Shown here: positions 6,364 to 14,693 of the stretch, piece by piece | Position numbering within the stretch: the first letter of the stretch is position 1 | Layout of the letters: each line of letters starts with the position of its first letter | Assembly: GCF_000258515.1 (NCBI RefSeq) | Contig: NZ_AJLF01000001.1 | Location: 558,001 to 622,000, forward strand | Reading direction: 5' to 3' | Origin: Thermococcus zilligii AN1 | GTDB taxonomy: Archaea > Methanobacteriota_B > Thermococci > Thermococcales > Thermococcaceae | DNA: 64,000 nt | Notes under the pieces: model-generated | The model's input: only the letters and a program-made list of their open reading frames with translations | Told to the model about the DNA's origin: nothing | The model's database searches: none | Program-made: the position numbers and the translations under genes

Positions 6364-8045
6364 TGCACGGGCCCGCAGAAAAACTTAGGCCGGAGAGGAT
6401 TCTTCGCAGGGTAGCGGAGCTGACCCGGTTCCACAGGATTCAGGGGTCTAAAGGACTCGTTGATGCAGTTGAGTACCTCCGGGATGAGCTTTCAAACATT
6501 GGACTGTCCCCCAAAACACACTACGAAAAATACGACGGAAAGAGCTGGTATCTAACCCTCCGGAGCCCAATAGCCTGGGATCTCCTTGAAGGAGAAGTTA
6601 GATTCAACGAAAAAACTCTTAGCTCGGAGGAAACCCCTCTTGTCGTTATGGCGCACTCCCCTCCCGGGGAGGGAGAAGCCGAGATAGTGCCGATTCTGAA
6701 TGACTCCGACTGGGAACGGGCCCACGGAAAGGTCGTTCTTGTGGGGAAGAACTTTAGAAAAGCCTACGGGAAAGCCAACGAGATTGGTGCCGTCGCTTTT
6801 GTCTCGTACAGGGAGGGGACTGATGATGCGGTTCCATACATAGGTCTCTTTCTCACTGAAGAGGATCTAAAATGGGCGAAAATTCCCGCATTCGCTGTTC
6901 CTGAGAGCTGGGCCAAGAAAATGATCTCAGACTACCTCTCAGGAAAGAAACCCCGGCTTAGTTTTAGGGCAGTAACGGAGATAAAAAGCTCGGAAAAGCT
7001 CCCAATTTTGTACACTGAAATCGGGGAACCGCCTTTTATACTGCTCACCGCCCATATCTGCCACCCAAGACCGGGGGCAAACGACAACGCAAGCGGTAGC
7101 GCAATGCTGGTTGAGCTTGCTGAAGTACTTTCAAAGGTCTATGAGAGCGATTTCCGCTTTGGATTCGCCTTTCTGTGGATCCCGGAGTATTATGGAAGCC
7201 AGGCGTTCATCGGGAGGAAAGGAGAGCCCAATGACTACTACTCGGCGATAAACCTCGATATGGTCGGTGGGAGCGAAGACCGCTCGGGCTCCACTATAAT
7301 GTTAGTGAGGACACCCCTCTCGAGGTTCTCTATAGTTTCCGGTGTACTGGAATATTTCCTGAAGAGGCACAACCTCTCAAGCAAAAAGAGTCTCTCCGGT
7401 TCCGAAATTCCGGCGGTGAAATTTAGGGCTTACCCCTACGAAATGGGAAGCGATCACGACGTTTTCAACTTTTTCGGAATCCCCTCAGTGATGCCGATAA
7501 CCTGGCCGGACAGGTTTTATCACTCAAATATGGACACGCCCGAGAAACTGAGCATGGAGTCTCTGGCCATAATAGGGAGATCAGTTCTCTCCTCCGTTAT
7601 CTTCCTGGCGGGGGAGGATGAGGGGAAACTCAGGCGGTTTGCAAGGGGATACTCCCTCAAATACCTCGGCGAACTTGCCATGGAACGGGAGACGGAGATG
7701 GCTGAAAAGCTCGTTATGCTCGGCCTTTCCAGGGATTCGAAGTTCACGGGAATGGACATTGGATACGAATTTGAAAAAACTCCATGGCTCAGGTGGAAGT
7801 TGAGGGGAAGGATTGGTGAGGATATAATAAAGAACAAGGCTCCGGAGAGGCTTGAAGAGTTCGAAAAGTTAACGGAAGAGGGAAAAGCCCTTATCGACCT
7901 CCACGAGCTCGTTATGCTGGGCGAACTCCTTCCAAAGAACGAAGCCTACAAAGCCCTTTCAGAAGAATACGGAGAAATCGAAAAGAGTACGCTGGAGGTA
8001 CTTATTGGCCTCCTGGAGGAGGCAGAGATCGTTGAGACTGTCTAG
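6363..8045 (+). CDS. M28-type zinc aminopeptidase (DUF4910-like)
   Basis: A 560-residue protein with a peptidase M28 core near residues 190-430. The metal ligands can be followed in order: His in AHICHPRPG, Asp in ANDNASGSA, Glu in WIPEYYGS, Asp in NLDMVGGSED and His in FYHSNMDTPE. These are the ligands of a co-catalytic two-zinc aminopeptidase. An inserted PA-like region (about residues 90-170) splits the N-terminal part, as in M28 relatives. The C-terminal 130 residues are helical. No signal peptide is visible, so it should act in the cytoplasm. It is the third gene of the KaiC-like operon; its stop region meets a convergent HTH gene. Confidence 0.75.
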   Translation: MHGPAEKLRPERILRRVAELTRFHRIQGSKGLVDAVEYLRDELSNIGLSPKTHYEKYDGKSWYLTLRSPIAWDLLEGEVRFNEKTLSSEETPLVVMAHSPPGEGEAEIVPILNDSDWERAHGKVVLVGKNFRKAYGKANEIGAVAFVSYREGTDDAVPYIGLFLTEEDLKWAKIPAFAVPESWAKKMISDYLSGKKPRLSFRAVTEIKSSEKLPILYTEIGEPPFILLTAHICHPRPGANDNASGSAMLVELAEVLSKVYESDFRFGFAFLWIPEYYGSQAFIGRKGEPNDYYSAINLDMVGGSEDRSGSTIMLVRTPLSRFSIVSGVLEYFLKRHNLSSKKSLSGSEIPAVKFRAYPYEMGSDHDVFNFFGIPSVMPITWPDRFYHSNMDTPEKLSMESLAIIGRSVLSSVIFLAGEDEGKLRRFARGYSLKYLGELAMERETEMAEKLVMLGLSRDSKFTGMDIGYEFEKTPWLRWKLRGRIGEDIIKNKAPERLEEFEKLTEEGKALIDLHELVMLGELLPKNEAYKALSEEYGEIEKSTLEVLIGLLEEAEIVETV

Positions 8046-8380
8046 CCGGATTTCGTTATCTCCTTTTCGAGCTCGTCTATCTTTTGCAGTATGTTCTCTT
8101 TTATACGCTCCAGCAGCTCCACGGGGGAAACGGCGGTGTAGGCGTACCCAAGCCATCCCTTCTCAATGAGTTTTCTCCTGAGGATACCCTTACGGTAGAG
8201 GTTAAGAACGTACTCTCTAACCGACCTCTCGCTCATCCCGAGCTCCTTCTGGATTTCCGTAATCCTCATGGGCCGTTCCTTTTCTAAGAGGAGACGGTAT
8301 ACCTTAAGCTCAGTTTTTTTGAGCCCAAGGTTCCGAAGGAGACCCTCCAGCTTTTCGTAGAGCTCCTCCCCTGAAACCAT
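8042..8380 (-). CDS. winged-helix transcription regulator, TrmB-like
   Basis: A 112-residue protein: a short N-terminal helix, then a winged helix (LGLKKTELKVYRLLLEKERPMRITEIQKELGMSERSVREYVLNLYRKGIL) and a C-terminal coiled helix (ELLERIKENILQKIDELEKEI) that would dimerise. The DNA-binding part resembles TrmB-family archaeal regulators, but the sugar-binding domain is missing. I choose ATG 8380 because GGGGAG precedes it and because the TATA-like ACTTTTAAGC near 8425 puts the start point downstream of the alternative ATG 8410. It faces the M28 operon and overlaps its end by four bases. Confidence 0.65.
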   Translation of the reverse strand: MVSGEELYEKLEGLLRNLGLKKTELKVYRLLLEKERPMRITEIQKELGMSERSVREYVLNLYRKGILRRKLIEKGWLGYAYTAVSPVELLERIKENILQKIDELEKEITKSG

Positions 8381-8459
8381 CAATTCTCCCCTCTGAACTG
8401 TGATTTTCATAGGGGCTTAAAAGTCTTGTGATTGATCGGTATGTCCCAGAGAGAACGCA

Positions 8460-8623
8460 AAGTGTGGGCCGGTACAGAGGCCCGCGTTCATCGCTCGCGC
8501 GGGTGATGTCCCCGGCCCTGTGGGCTCGGCGTGAGCACGCTCCGCTCATTGAACCCGAGAACCTTGCGGAGGCGGGTTAACCGAGCCCGTGCGAGGAGAC
8601 TGTGTTGTCCCCTCGCTGTCGGC
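8460..8623 (-). ncRNA. H/ACA box guide RNA with two guide hairpins
   Basis: On the minus strand three stem-loops follow a promoter. The first (8616-8591) is a 9-bp hairpin. The second has a lower stem GGGCTCGG (8588-8581) / CCGAGCCC (8529-8522) followed at once by ACA (8521-8519), and an upper stem CTCCGC/GCGGAG whose loop contains ATGA. The third has GGGCCGG (8518-8512) / CCGGCCC (8472-8466) followed by ACA (8465-8463), and an upper stem CCCGCG/CGCGGG with a GATGA K-loop, 15 nt from the ACA. These are the defining features of archaeal pseudouridylation guides bound by Cbf5, Nop10, Gar1 and L7Ae. In the second hairpin the pocket fits CGUGAGC-U-G-GGUU of the 23S rRNA peptidyl-transferase region. 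Confidence 0.88.
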
Positions 8624-8643
8624 ATGAAATAGTGGGAAAGAAG

Positions 8644-8654
8644 GTTTAAAAAAA
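8644..8654 (-). promoter_or_regulatory. TATA box of the H/ACA RNA
   Basis: On the minus strand TTTTTTTAAAC is centred near 8649, about 27 bases before the expected RNA 5' end at 8622, and lies in the 37-base space after the stop of the Lrp gene. This gives the RNA its own promoter. Confidence 0.5.
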
Positions 8655-8660
8655 TGAAGG

Positions 8661-9125
8661 TCACTCGATTGGAATATCGGCCCCCTCTTTGTGAACCTTA
8701 AGGACCACCATGGTATGGGTGGATTCAACGCCCTCCACGTCGCCAATTCTGTCCAGAAACTCGTTGAGCTCTTCACTGTCCCTGGCGCGGATTTTAATCA
8801 CCATGTCGTAGTCCCCGGTGGTCTCGTAGACCTCAACGATTTTAGGATTCTTTTTAAGCTCCTCGGCAACTTTGGAATACATCCCCGCCCTGGCCTTTAT
8901 CAGGACGAAGGCTAACATGTTGAGACCGAGGGCATTGGGATTAAGGACGACGCTGAACCTCTTTATTATCCCCTTCTCCCGCAGTTTCTTTATCCTCTCA
9001 TAGATCGTGGACTCCGCGAGGTCAACTTCCTTAGATATTTCCCGCAATGGAGTTCTGCTGTCTCTCTGAAGAATCATCAAAATCTTCTTATCCACCGGAT
9101 CCAGCGACCAGCCCTTCAAAGCCAC
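8661..9125 (-). CDS. Lrp/AsnC family transcription regulator
   Basis: A 154-residue Lrp-type protein. An N-terminal helix-turn-helix (DKKILMILQRDSRTPLREISKEVDLAESTIYERIKKLREKGII) is followed by a RAM ligand-binding domain (MLAFVLIKARAGMYSKVAEELKK ... VYETTGDYDMVIKIRARD ... GVESTHTMVVLK). Such proteins form dimers and octamers and sense amino acids. The TATA box (GTTTATATATT, 9158-9148) puts the start point near 9127, so the start is GTG 9125 or TTG 9119; a longer reading to 9269 has no support. The gene is divergent from the DRG GTPase. Confidence 0.85.
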   Translation of the reverse strand: MALKGWSLDPVDKKILMILQRDSRTPLREISKEVDLAESTIYERIKKLREKGIIKRFSVVLNPNALGLNMLAFVLIKARAGMYSKVAEELKKNPKIVEVYETTGDYDMVIKIRARDSEELNEFLDRIGDVEGVESTHTMVVLKVHKEGADIPIE

Positions 9126-9147
9126 CACCGCTAAAAATTTTCGAGCC

Positions 9148-9158
9148 AATATATAAAC
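9148..9158 (-). promoter_or_regulatory. TATA box of Lrp gene
   Basis: GTTTATATATT on the minus strand is a near-perfect archaeal TATA box. The predicted start point, about 26 bases on, is within two to eight bases of the start codon, which decides against a longer N-terminus. Confidence 0.6.
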
Positions 9159-9227
9159 CTGCCGATGACTCGTGAAGTGACAAGAACAAAGAAGCAGGCT
9201 CCCCACCATACTTTTATAAAACTCATC

Positions 9228-9252
9228 CCTCTGCATATTCTGGAGGCAGAGG
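9228..9252 (+). repeat. inverted repeat CCTCTGC-N11-GCAGAGG before DRG gene
   Basis: CCTCTGC (9228-9234) and GCAGAGG (9246-9252) form a perfect 7-bp inverted repeat. It lies across the predicted start point set by the TATA box TTTTATAA (9212-9219), so it could be an operator or a 5' hairpin in the DRG leader. The same heptamer flanks the TATA box of the DUF1931 gene. Confidence 0.4.
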
Positions 9253-9262
9253 GGGGTGCAGG

Positions 9263-10429
9263 ATGCCAACGAACGTAACCGCCGAGTACCTGGCGGCAGA
9301 GGAAGAGTATAGGAACGCCAAAACTATCCCGGAAAAGATAAGGGCACTTGAAAAAATGTACGCCACGGTTCCAAAGCACAAGGGGACGGAAAAGCTCAGA
9401 CTACAGATAAAGAGGAAGCTGGCAGAGCTCAGAAAAGAGCTGGAAAAACAGGGACAGACAAGAAAAGGCAGCGGCGGGCCCTCGATGGCCGTTAAGAAGG
9501 AAGGCGCTGCTCAGATAGTCTTGGCTGGTCTCCCTAACGTCGGTAAAAGCTCCCTCCTGAAGGCACTCACGAACGTTGAGGTGGATGTTGCTGACTACGC
9601 TTTTACAACAGTCGAGCCCATCCCGGGCATGATGCACCACAGGGACGTTCAGATTCAGCTCGTTGAGGTTCCTGGGTTAGTTGAAGGCGCCGCCTTCGGA
9701 AAGGGAATGGGGCCCCAGCTTCTGAGCGTCATAAGGAACGCCGATGCGATAGCGATAGTGGTTGACCTCTCTCAGGATCCGGTAAAGCAGATTGAGACCC
9801 TTCTTACAGAGTTCGAGAGGGCCGGAATCAAGGTCAACAAGAGGAAGCCGAAGGTCGAGATAAAGAAAACCGCGATGGGAGGCATAGTCATCAACGGCCA
9901 GGAGAACATCAAGGGCGATATTCAGGAGGTCATAAACATGCTCCGCGAGGAGAGGATTCACTCGGCGGAGATAACCGTTAAGGAGCCCGTTACCCTGGAA
10001 GAGTTTGCCGACGCAATAGATGACAGCCTGGTGTGGAGAAGGGCGATAATCATAGCCAACAAAGGCGATGCCCCTGGCAGTAAGGAAAACTATGAGAAGC
10101 TGGTTAAAGCCTACGGCGACCGCTTTAAGATAGTTCCCGTCTCGGCGGAGAGAAAGGTAAACCTCGAGAAGCTCAAGGACGAGCTCTACGAGCTGGCTGA
10201 AATAATAAGAGTTTTCACGAAGAGCCCCGGCGAAGAGCCGGCTTATCCACCCGTTGCCCTCAAAAGGGGTTCAACCGTTATTGATCTGGCGGAGAGAATC
10301 CACGCGGACTTCGCCAAGAACTTCAGATACGCCCGGGTATGGGGCAAGAGCGTCAAGTTCCCGGGCCAGAGGGTTGGAGCCGACCACGTGCTTGAGGACG
10401 GCGATATAGTTGAGATTCACACCCGTTAG
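9263..10429 (+). CDS. DRG-type (OBG family) GTPase with TGS domain
   Basis: A 388-residue developmentally regulated GTP-binding protein homologue. Order: N-terminal basic helices (residues 1-70), G1 LAGLPNVGKSS (about 90), G2 Thr in FTTVEP, G3 EVPGLVEG, a DRG-specific insertion, G4-like IIANKGD (about 268), G5 VSAE, and a C-terminal TGS domain ending GADHVLEDGDIVEIHTR. G4 reads NKGD rather than NKxD in its usual Asn-Lys-x-Asp sense, which is still canonical. DRG proteins bind RNA and ribosomes and act in translation. Start ATG 9263 follows GGGGTGCAGG. Confidence 0.92.
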   Translation: MPTNVTAEYLAAEEEYRNAKTIPEKIRALEKMYATVPKHKGTEKLRLQIKRKLAELRKELEKQGQTRKGSGGPSMAVKKEGAAQIVLAGLPNVGKSSLLKALTNVEVDVADYAFTTVEPIPGMMHHRDVQIQLVEVPGLVEGAAFGKGMGPQLLSVIRNADAIAIVVDLSQDPVKQIETLLTEFERAGIKVNKRKPKVEIKKTAMGGIVINGQENIKGDIQEVINMLREERIHSAEITVKEPVTLEEFADAIDDSLVWRRAIIIANKGDAPGSKENYEKLVKAYGDRFKIVPVSAERKVNLEKLKDELYELAEIIRVFTKSPGEEPAYPPVALKRGSTVIDLAERIHADFAKNFRYARVWGKSVKFPGQRVGADHVLEDGDIVEIHTR

Positions 10430-10707
10430 CGGCAGAACGTTCCCTTACGGCTTCTTCCCGTTCTTTCTGTATTGCGCTCAGGGAATATCGGGCTGTCCAT
10501 CAGAGCCAGTTGAAAACGCCGCTGAGTTCGTTACGGCAAAGGGACTCGCCTGATTCTTGCCCTCCTTGTTTTTGGTTTCTCCGGCAGAGTCTCCAGGTGT
10601 TTTGGCGTTGGGTACTAAAGGTTTTAAACCATCTTTGATCAACCCAACGTTTATAAGCACCGGTGTATAGGGGAGAGCACCAGCCCTAAAATTTTCGAGG
10701 TGGGAGC
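10430..10707 (+). other. intergenic leader region of the dehydrogenase operon
   Basis: This 278-base space has no gene that I can support. A TATA box GTTTATAAG (about 10649-10657) should start transcription near 10680, leaving a short leader with GAGGTGGGAGC before the ATG at 10708. A second TATA-like GGTTTTAAACC (about 10617) lies upstream. I found no C/D or H/ACA signature in the remainder. Confidence 0.4.
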
Positions 10708-12186
10708 ATGAGACCTCTCGACCTGACAGAGAAGGACCCTTCTAAGAGGATCACGATCTATTTTGAGGGGAAGCCCTACGAGGCCTACGAGGGCGAAAAA
10801 CTTCCCGTCGCCATGCTCGCCAGCGGCGTTTACTGGCTCACGACGAGCACAGAGGGGAGGCACAGGGGAGCCTTTACCTTCGGCCCGGTTCCAGTTACAG
10901 TCAACGGCGTCAAGAACGTTGACGGAAGGAAACTGAAGCTCAAGAATGGCATGAGAATCGAGAGACAGCGCTACGACGAGTTCCAGGAGCATGTTGAGAT
11001 AAACGGGAGCAAGCCCGTTCTTAGATACGTCGTTGACGTTGCAGTCCTCGGCGCCGGCCCGGCCGGACTTGGCGTTGTTGAAGAAATAGGTGGAAAGCTC
11101 ACCGTCGCGCTCATTGAGGAAAAAGGCTGGCTCGGAGGCGACATGTGGCTCAAGGGAGTTGACCAGGAGGGCTTTGGAAACCCGAGGAAGGCGATAGAAA
11201 GGCTCTCAAGCTTTCCAGACGGAGTCAGGGTTTTTCTCGGGACGACGGCTTTAGGGGTCTTTGACAAGGGCGAGTACTTCCTCGTCCCTGCAGTTAAGGA
11301 AGACCAGCTGATAGAGTTCATGGCCAAGCGCGTGGTTCTCGCTACTGGGGCGGTTGATTCGATAATGCTCTTCGAGAACAACGATTACCCGGGAGTCTTC
11401 AGGAGGAGCGATGCCCTTGAAGTTATAAACGTCTGGGGCGTTGCGCCCGGAAGGAAAGTTGCCGTAGTTGGGGCTTTCCCGGAAGAGATAACCCGAGAGC
11501 TCGACCGCTGGGGCATAGAGTACGTCGTGGTTCCCAACCCGAAGAGGGTTGAGGGGAACGACAGGGTCGAGCGCCTAATTGATGGGAACGGCAACGTCTA
11601 CGAGGTTGACGCGGTGATCGTGGCCGACGGCAGGATTCCCGACATAAACCCGGTCACCCAGGCCGGTGGGAGGCTGCACTTCAGGCACGGCTACTACATC
11701 CCGGTACTCGACGCCGAGCGCAGGATAAGGAAAGGGGTCTATGCCGCGGGGAGCGCCGTGAGCATAAAGCCGCACTACGCGAACTACCTCGAGGGCAAGC
11801 TCGTCGGTGCCTACATCCTCAGGGAGTTTGGCCTTGAGGCCGAGCCCTGCCTCTACGAGGAAAAACTGAAGGAGTATGAGCCTGTGGCGAGGTCGATTTC
11901 AAAGCTTCCGCTCGATGGATTCAACGGTGAAGACGTCCAGATATGCGGTTGCGGCGTCACCCTCGGAACGGTGGACGGGGTGGTAAAAAGCGGCATAACC
12001 GACCTGCAGATAATCAAGCGCCTCACTCACCTCGCGATGGGCTTCTGCCAGGGACGCTTCTGCCTCTTCAACGGGGCCCTGCTCGTTTCCCAGAGGAGCG
12101 GAACGCCCATGGATGAGCTCGACATACCGGCTGCGAGGCCGCCCCTAAAGAACGTGAAGATGAAGGTCGTCGCGGGGAGGGAGTGA
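10708..12186 (+). CDS. amino-acid/proline dehydrogenase alpha-like FAD/NAD oxidoreductase
   Basis: A 492-residue flavoprotein resembling the alpha subunit of archaeal dye-linked L-proline dehydrogenase and the HcnB/sarcosine oxidase alpha group. Residues 1-95 resemble a 2Fe-2S ferredoxin-like domain but I see no Cys cluster there. A dinucleotide fold follows (DVAVLGAGPAGLGVVEEIG, about 112) and a second (VAVVGAFPEE, about 250). Near the C-terminus ICGCGVT and GFCQGRFC form a BFD-like four-Cys site, probably a 2Fe-2S cluster. It should pass electrons from the beta subunit to an acceptor. The next gene encodes that beta-type subunit two bases on. Confidence 0.75.
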   Translation: MRPLDLTEKDPSKRITIYFEGKPYEAYEGEKLPVAMLASGVYWLTTSTEGRHRGAFTFGPVPVTVNGVKNVDGRKLKLKNGMRIERQRYDEFQEHVEINGSKPVLRYVVDVAVLGAGPAGLGVVEEIGGKLTVALIEEKGWLGGDMWLKGVDQEGFGNPRKAIERLSSFPDGVRVFLGTTALGVFDKGEYFLVPAVKEDQLIEFMAKRVVLATGAVDSIMLFENNDYPGVFRRSDALEVINVWGVAPGRKVAVVGAFPEEITRELDRWGIEYVVVPNPKRVEGNDRVERLIDGNGNVYEVDAVIVADGRIPDINPVTQAGGRLHFRHGYYIPVLDAERRIRKGVYAAGSAVSIKPHYANYLEGKLVGAYILREFGLEAEPCLYEEKLKEYEPVARSISKLPLDGFNGEDVQICGCGVTLGTVDGVVKSGITDLQIIKRLTHLAMGFCQGRFCLFNGALLVSQRSGTPMDELDIPAARPPLKNVKMKVVAGRE

Positions 12187-12188
12187 AG

Positions 12189-13349
12189 ATGCCGACGAAA
12201 ATTCTCCCGGAAAAGAGCGAGATAACGGTCATAGGCGGCGGAATAGTTGGAGTAACGATAGCCCACGAGCTGGCCAGGCGCGGGGAGGAGGTTACGGTTA
12301 TAGAGAAGAGCTTTATCGGCTCTGGCTCGACCTTCCGCTGCGGGACCGGGATAAGGCAGCAGTTCGGCGATGAGGCCAACGTCCGGGTGATGAAGCGCTC
12401 CGTTGAACTCTGGAAGCGCTACAGTGAAGATTACGGCTTCCCCTTCGAGCAGACGGGCTACCTCTTCCTCCTCTACGACGATGAGGAAGTCGAGGCCTTC
12501 AGGAGGAACATAGCGATACAGAACCGCTTCGGCGTCCCAACGCGGCTCATAACGCCGGAGGAAGCTAAGGAGATAGTCCCCCTTTTGGACATCAGCGAGG
12601 TCGTTGCCGCCTCCTGGAACCCGACGGATGGGAAGGCGAGCCCCTTCCACTCAACGGCTGCCTTTGCCCTCCACGCTGAGGAGTTTGGTGCGAAGCTTGT
12701 TGAATACACGGAAGTGAAGGACTTCATCGTAGAAAACGGCGAAATCAAGGGCCTGAAGACGAGCAGGGGGACGATAAAGACTGGGATAGTCATAAACGCC
12801 ACCAACGCCTGGGCCAAGCTCGTCAACGCGATGGCAGGGATAAGGACGAAAATCCCGATAGAGCCGTACAAACATCAGGCGGTAATAACCCAGCCCGTAA
12901 AGAAGGGCTCGGTTAAGCCGATGGTCATCTCCTTCCGCTACGGCCATGCATACCTCACCCAGACGAGCCACGGCGGGATAATCGGCGGTGTTGGCCATGA
13001 GGAGGGGCCGACCTACGATTTAAGCCCCACCTACGAGTTCATGCGCGAGGTGAGCTACTACTTCACCAGGATAATCCCCGCCCTGAGGGAGCTCCTTATA
13101 CTGAGGACGTGGGCGGGCTACTACGCCAAAACACCGGACAGCAACCCGGCAATAGGCAAAATAGAAGAGCTGAGCGACTACTACATAGCGGCTGGCTTCA
13201 GCGGCCACGGCTTCATGATGGCGCCCGCAGTTGCCGAGATGGTCGCCGACCTCATCACGAAGGGCAAGACCGACCTCCCGGTGGATTTCTACGACCCCTA
13301 CCGCTTTGAGAGGGGAGAACTCCGCGGAAAGGCCCTCCAGATGGGCTGA
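12189..13349 (+). CDS. FAD-dependent amino-acid/proline dehydrogenase beta-like subunit
   Basis: A 386-residue DAO-family flavoprotein. The N-terminal FAD motif is TVIGGGIVGVTIAHELARRG (about residues 13-32), followed by GSGSTFRCGTGIRQQFG, and the C-terminal FAD-binding motif YIAAGFSGHGFMMAPAVAE is near residue 340. This is the catalytic subunit type of dye-linked L-proline dehydrogenases and sarcosine oxidase beta, oxidising a secondary amine or amino acid. ATG 12189 follows GGGAGTGA and lies two bases past the stop of the alpha-like gene. No gamma or delta subunits are present between them, so a two-subunit (PDH2-like) enzyme is likely. Confidence 0.78.
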   Translation: MPTKILPEKSEITVIGGGIVGVTIAHELARRGEEVTVIEKSFIGSGSTFRCGTGIRQQFGDEANVRVMKRSVELWKRYSEDYGFPFEQTGYLFLLYDDEEVEAFRRNIAIQNRFGVPTRLITPEEAKEIVPLLDISEVVAASWNPTDGKASPFHSTAAFALHAEEFGAKLVEYTEVKDFIVENGEIKGLKTSRGTIKTGIVINATNAWAKLVNAMAGIRTKIPIEPYKHQAVITQPVKKGSVKPMVISFRYGHAYLTQTSHGGIIGGVGHEEGPTYDLSPTYEFMREVSYYFTRIIPALRELLILRTWAGYYAKTPDSNPAIGKIEELSDYYIAAGFSGHGFMMAPAVAEMVADLITKGKTDLPVDFYDPYRFERGELRGKALQMG

Positions 13350-13381
13350 CTTCAACCTTTTTCTTATCCTTTCGACGGAAA

Positions 13382-13390
13382 TTTTATAAA
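13382..13390 (+). promoter_or_regulatory. TATA box of MFS gene (leaderless)
   Basis: TTTTATAAA is centred about 27 bases before ATG 13413. No ribosome binding site is present, so the transporter mRNA is probably leaderless. Confidence 0.5.
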
Positions 13391-13412
13391 GCTTCCGCAG
13401 TTTCTCCGGCTG

Positions 13413-14654
13413 ATGCCGAAGCGTGAAGAGGCCGTCATCCAGGGAAAGCGCGAGAGAGCTTTAAAGCTCCAAAGGCTCCAGGTTAGGCGGGAAAACCTTT
13501 TGATCCTGGCCGTGTCCACTTTCATCGCCAACGTCTCCTTTGGAATGGCCTTTCCCTATCTGGGCGTTTACATGAGGCTCCTCGGCGCGAGCATGTTCCT
13601 GGTCGGCCTTCTCAGCGTCGCCTTCAACCTGACCTCCACCGTCTTCCAGTACCCCTTCGGCTGGCTTTCCGACTCAACGGGCAACAGGAAAGGCTTCATA
13701 GCCTTTGGGGCGGCCTCGATTGGAGTTTTCTACGCGGCAATGGCCTTTGTAGGCTCCGCAACCGGTGTCCTGATCCTGAGAACCCTCCAGGGCGTTTTCG
13801 GCTCTGCAATGGCGCCCGCTCATTTGGCCCTCATCTCGGAGCTTTCAACGAGGGCCGGCTCTATATTCGGTCTCTTCAACTCGATAGAGAACGCCGGCTA
13901 CATGGCGGGCAACTTCTTAGGCTCCTTCGTCGTCAGGTACCTTGGAATAAAAAGCGTTTTTGCCATCGCGGGCTTTTTGCTCTTCCTCTCCGCGGGTTTG
14001 GCCCTTTTGATAAAAGAAAGACCGAACGGAGGGCGCTCTCTTCCTGACGTCATCCGGGGGGACAGGAAAAGCTGGCGCGCGACCGCTAAGGGCTCGGCCT
14101 TCAAAAAACTCATGCACGGCTCTCTCGGCCTTTTTTACGTTACAGTTTTCCTCGTCATGATCGCCAGCGGGCAGTTCTACAGCGTCTCCCCCGTCTACTT
14201 CGAGGAGACCTTCGGTGAGTGGAGCGTTGGGGTTATATTCGGCATCGAAAGCCTTGCAGCAGCTTTAACAGGCTACTTCCTCGGAAGGCTGATAGATATT
14301 TACGGGGCTAAAAGGTTCTACTTGTTGGCAATAGCAGGTTACAGCGCGGCCTTTCTCCTCTATGCCTTCGCTGAAAACGTCTGGCTCATCTTTGGGGTGG
14401 CTTTCTTCTCCGGCGTGAAGTGGGTTCTAATGATAAACTCGACATCAGCCTACGTCGCCCAGAACGTTAAGGCGAGCGAGAGGGGGCAGGGGATGAGCCT
14501 GCTCAACGCGATGATGAGCCTCGGCTGGGTAGTTGGGCCCCTCATCGGCGGCTATCTCGCGGGGATAAGCTTCCGGCTCAATTTCGCGAGCACGCTGATT
14601 CCTCTGGGGTCGGCTTTTCTGCTTGCGCTCAGACTGCCCGAGAAACTCCGTTAA
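13413..14654 (+). CDS. MFS transporter
   Basis: A 413-residue major facilitator with about 12 transmembrane helices. Motif A of the MFS (GWLSDSTGNRKGF, about residues 88-100) lies between helices 2 and 3, and a related loop (GRLIDIYGAKRFY) lies between helices 8 and 9, as expected from the duplicated 6+6 architecture. A basic cytoplasmic N-terminus precedes helix 1. The substrate is not predictable. It follows the dehydrogenase pair after 63 bases but has its own promoter. Confidence 0.85.
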   Translation: MPKREEAVIQGKRERALKLQRLQVRRENLLILAVSTFIANVSFGMAFPYLGVYMRLLGASMFLVGLLSVAFNLTSTVFQYPFGWLSDSTGNRKGFIAFGAASIGVFYAAMAFVGSATGVLILRTLQGVFGSAMAPAHLALISELSTRAGSIFGLFNSIENAGYMAGNFLGSFVVRYLGIKSVFAIAGFLLFLSAGLALLIKERPNGGRSLPDVIRGDRKSWRATAKGSAFKKLMHGSLGLFYVTVFLVMIASGQFYSVSPVYFEETFGEWSVGVIFGIESLAAALTGYFLGRLIDIYGAKRFYLLAIAGYSAAFLLYAFAENVWLIFGVAFFSGVKWVLMINSTSAYVAQNVKASERGQGMSLLNAMMSLGWVVGPLIGGYLAGISFRLNFASTLIPLGSAFLLALRLPEKLR

Positions 14655-14693
14655 CCTCTTAAAAACCGCTGCCCCAATAACACCGGTGATAGA

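Noticed and set aside
10478-10660. 60-residue minus-strand open frame in the dehydrogenase leader region
   Set aside because: No binding site, odd composition, and it spans the TATA elements of the dehydrogenase operon.
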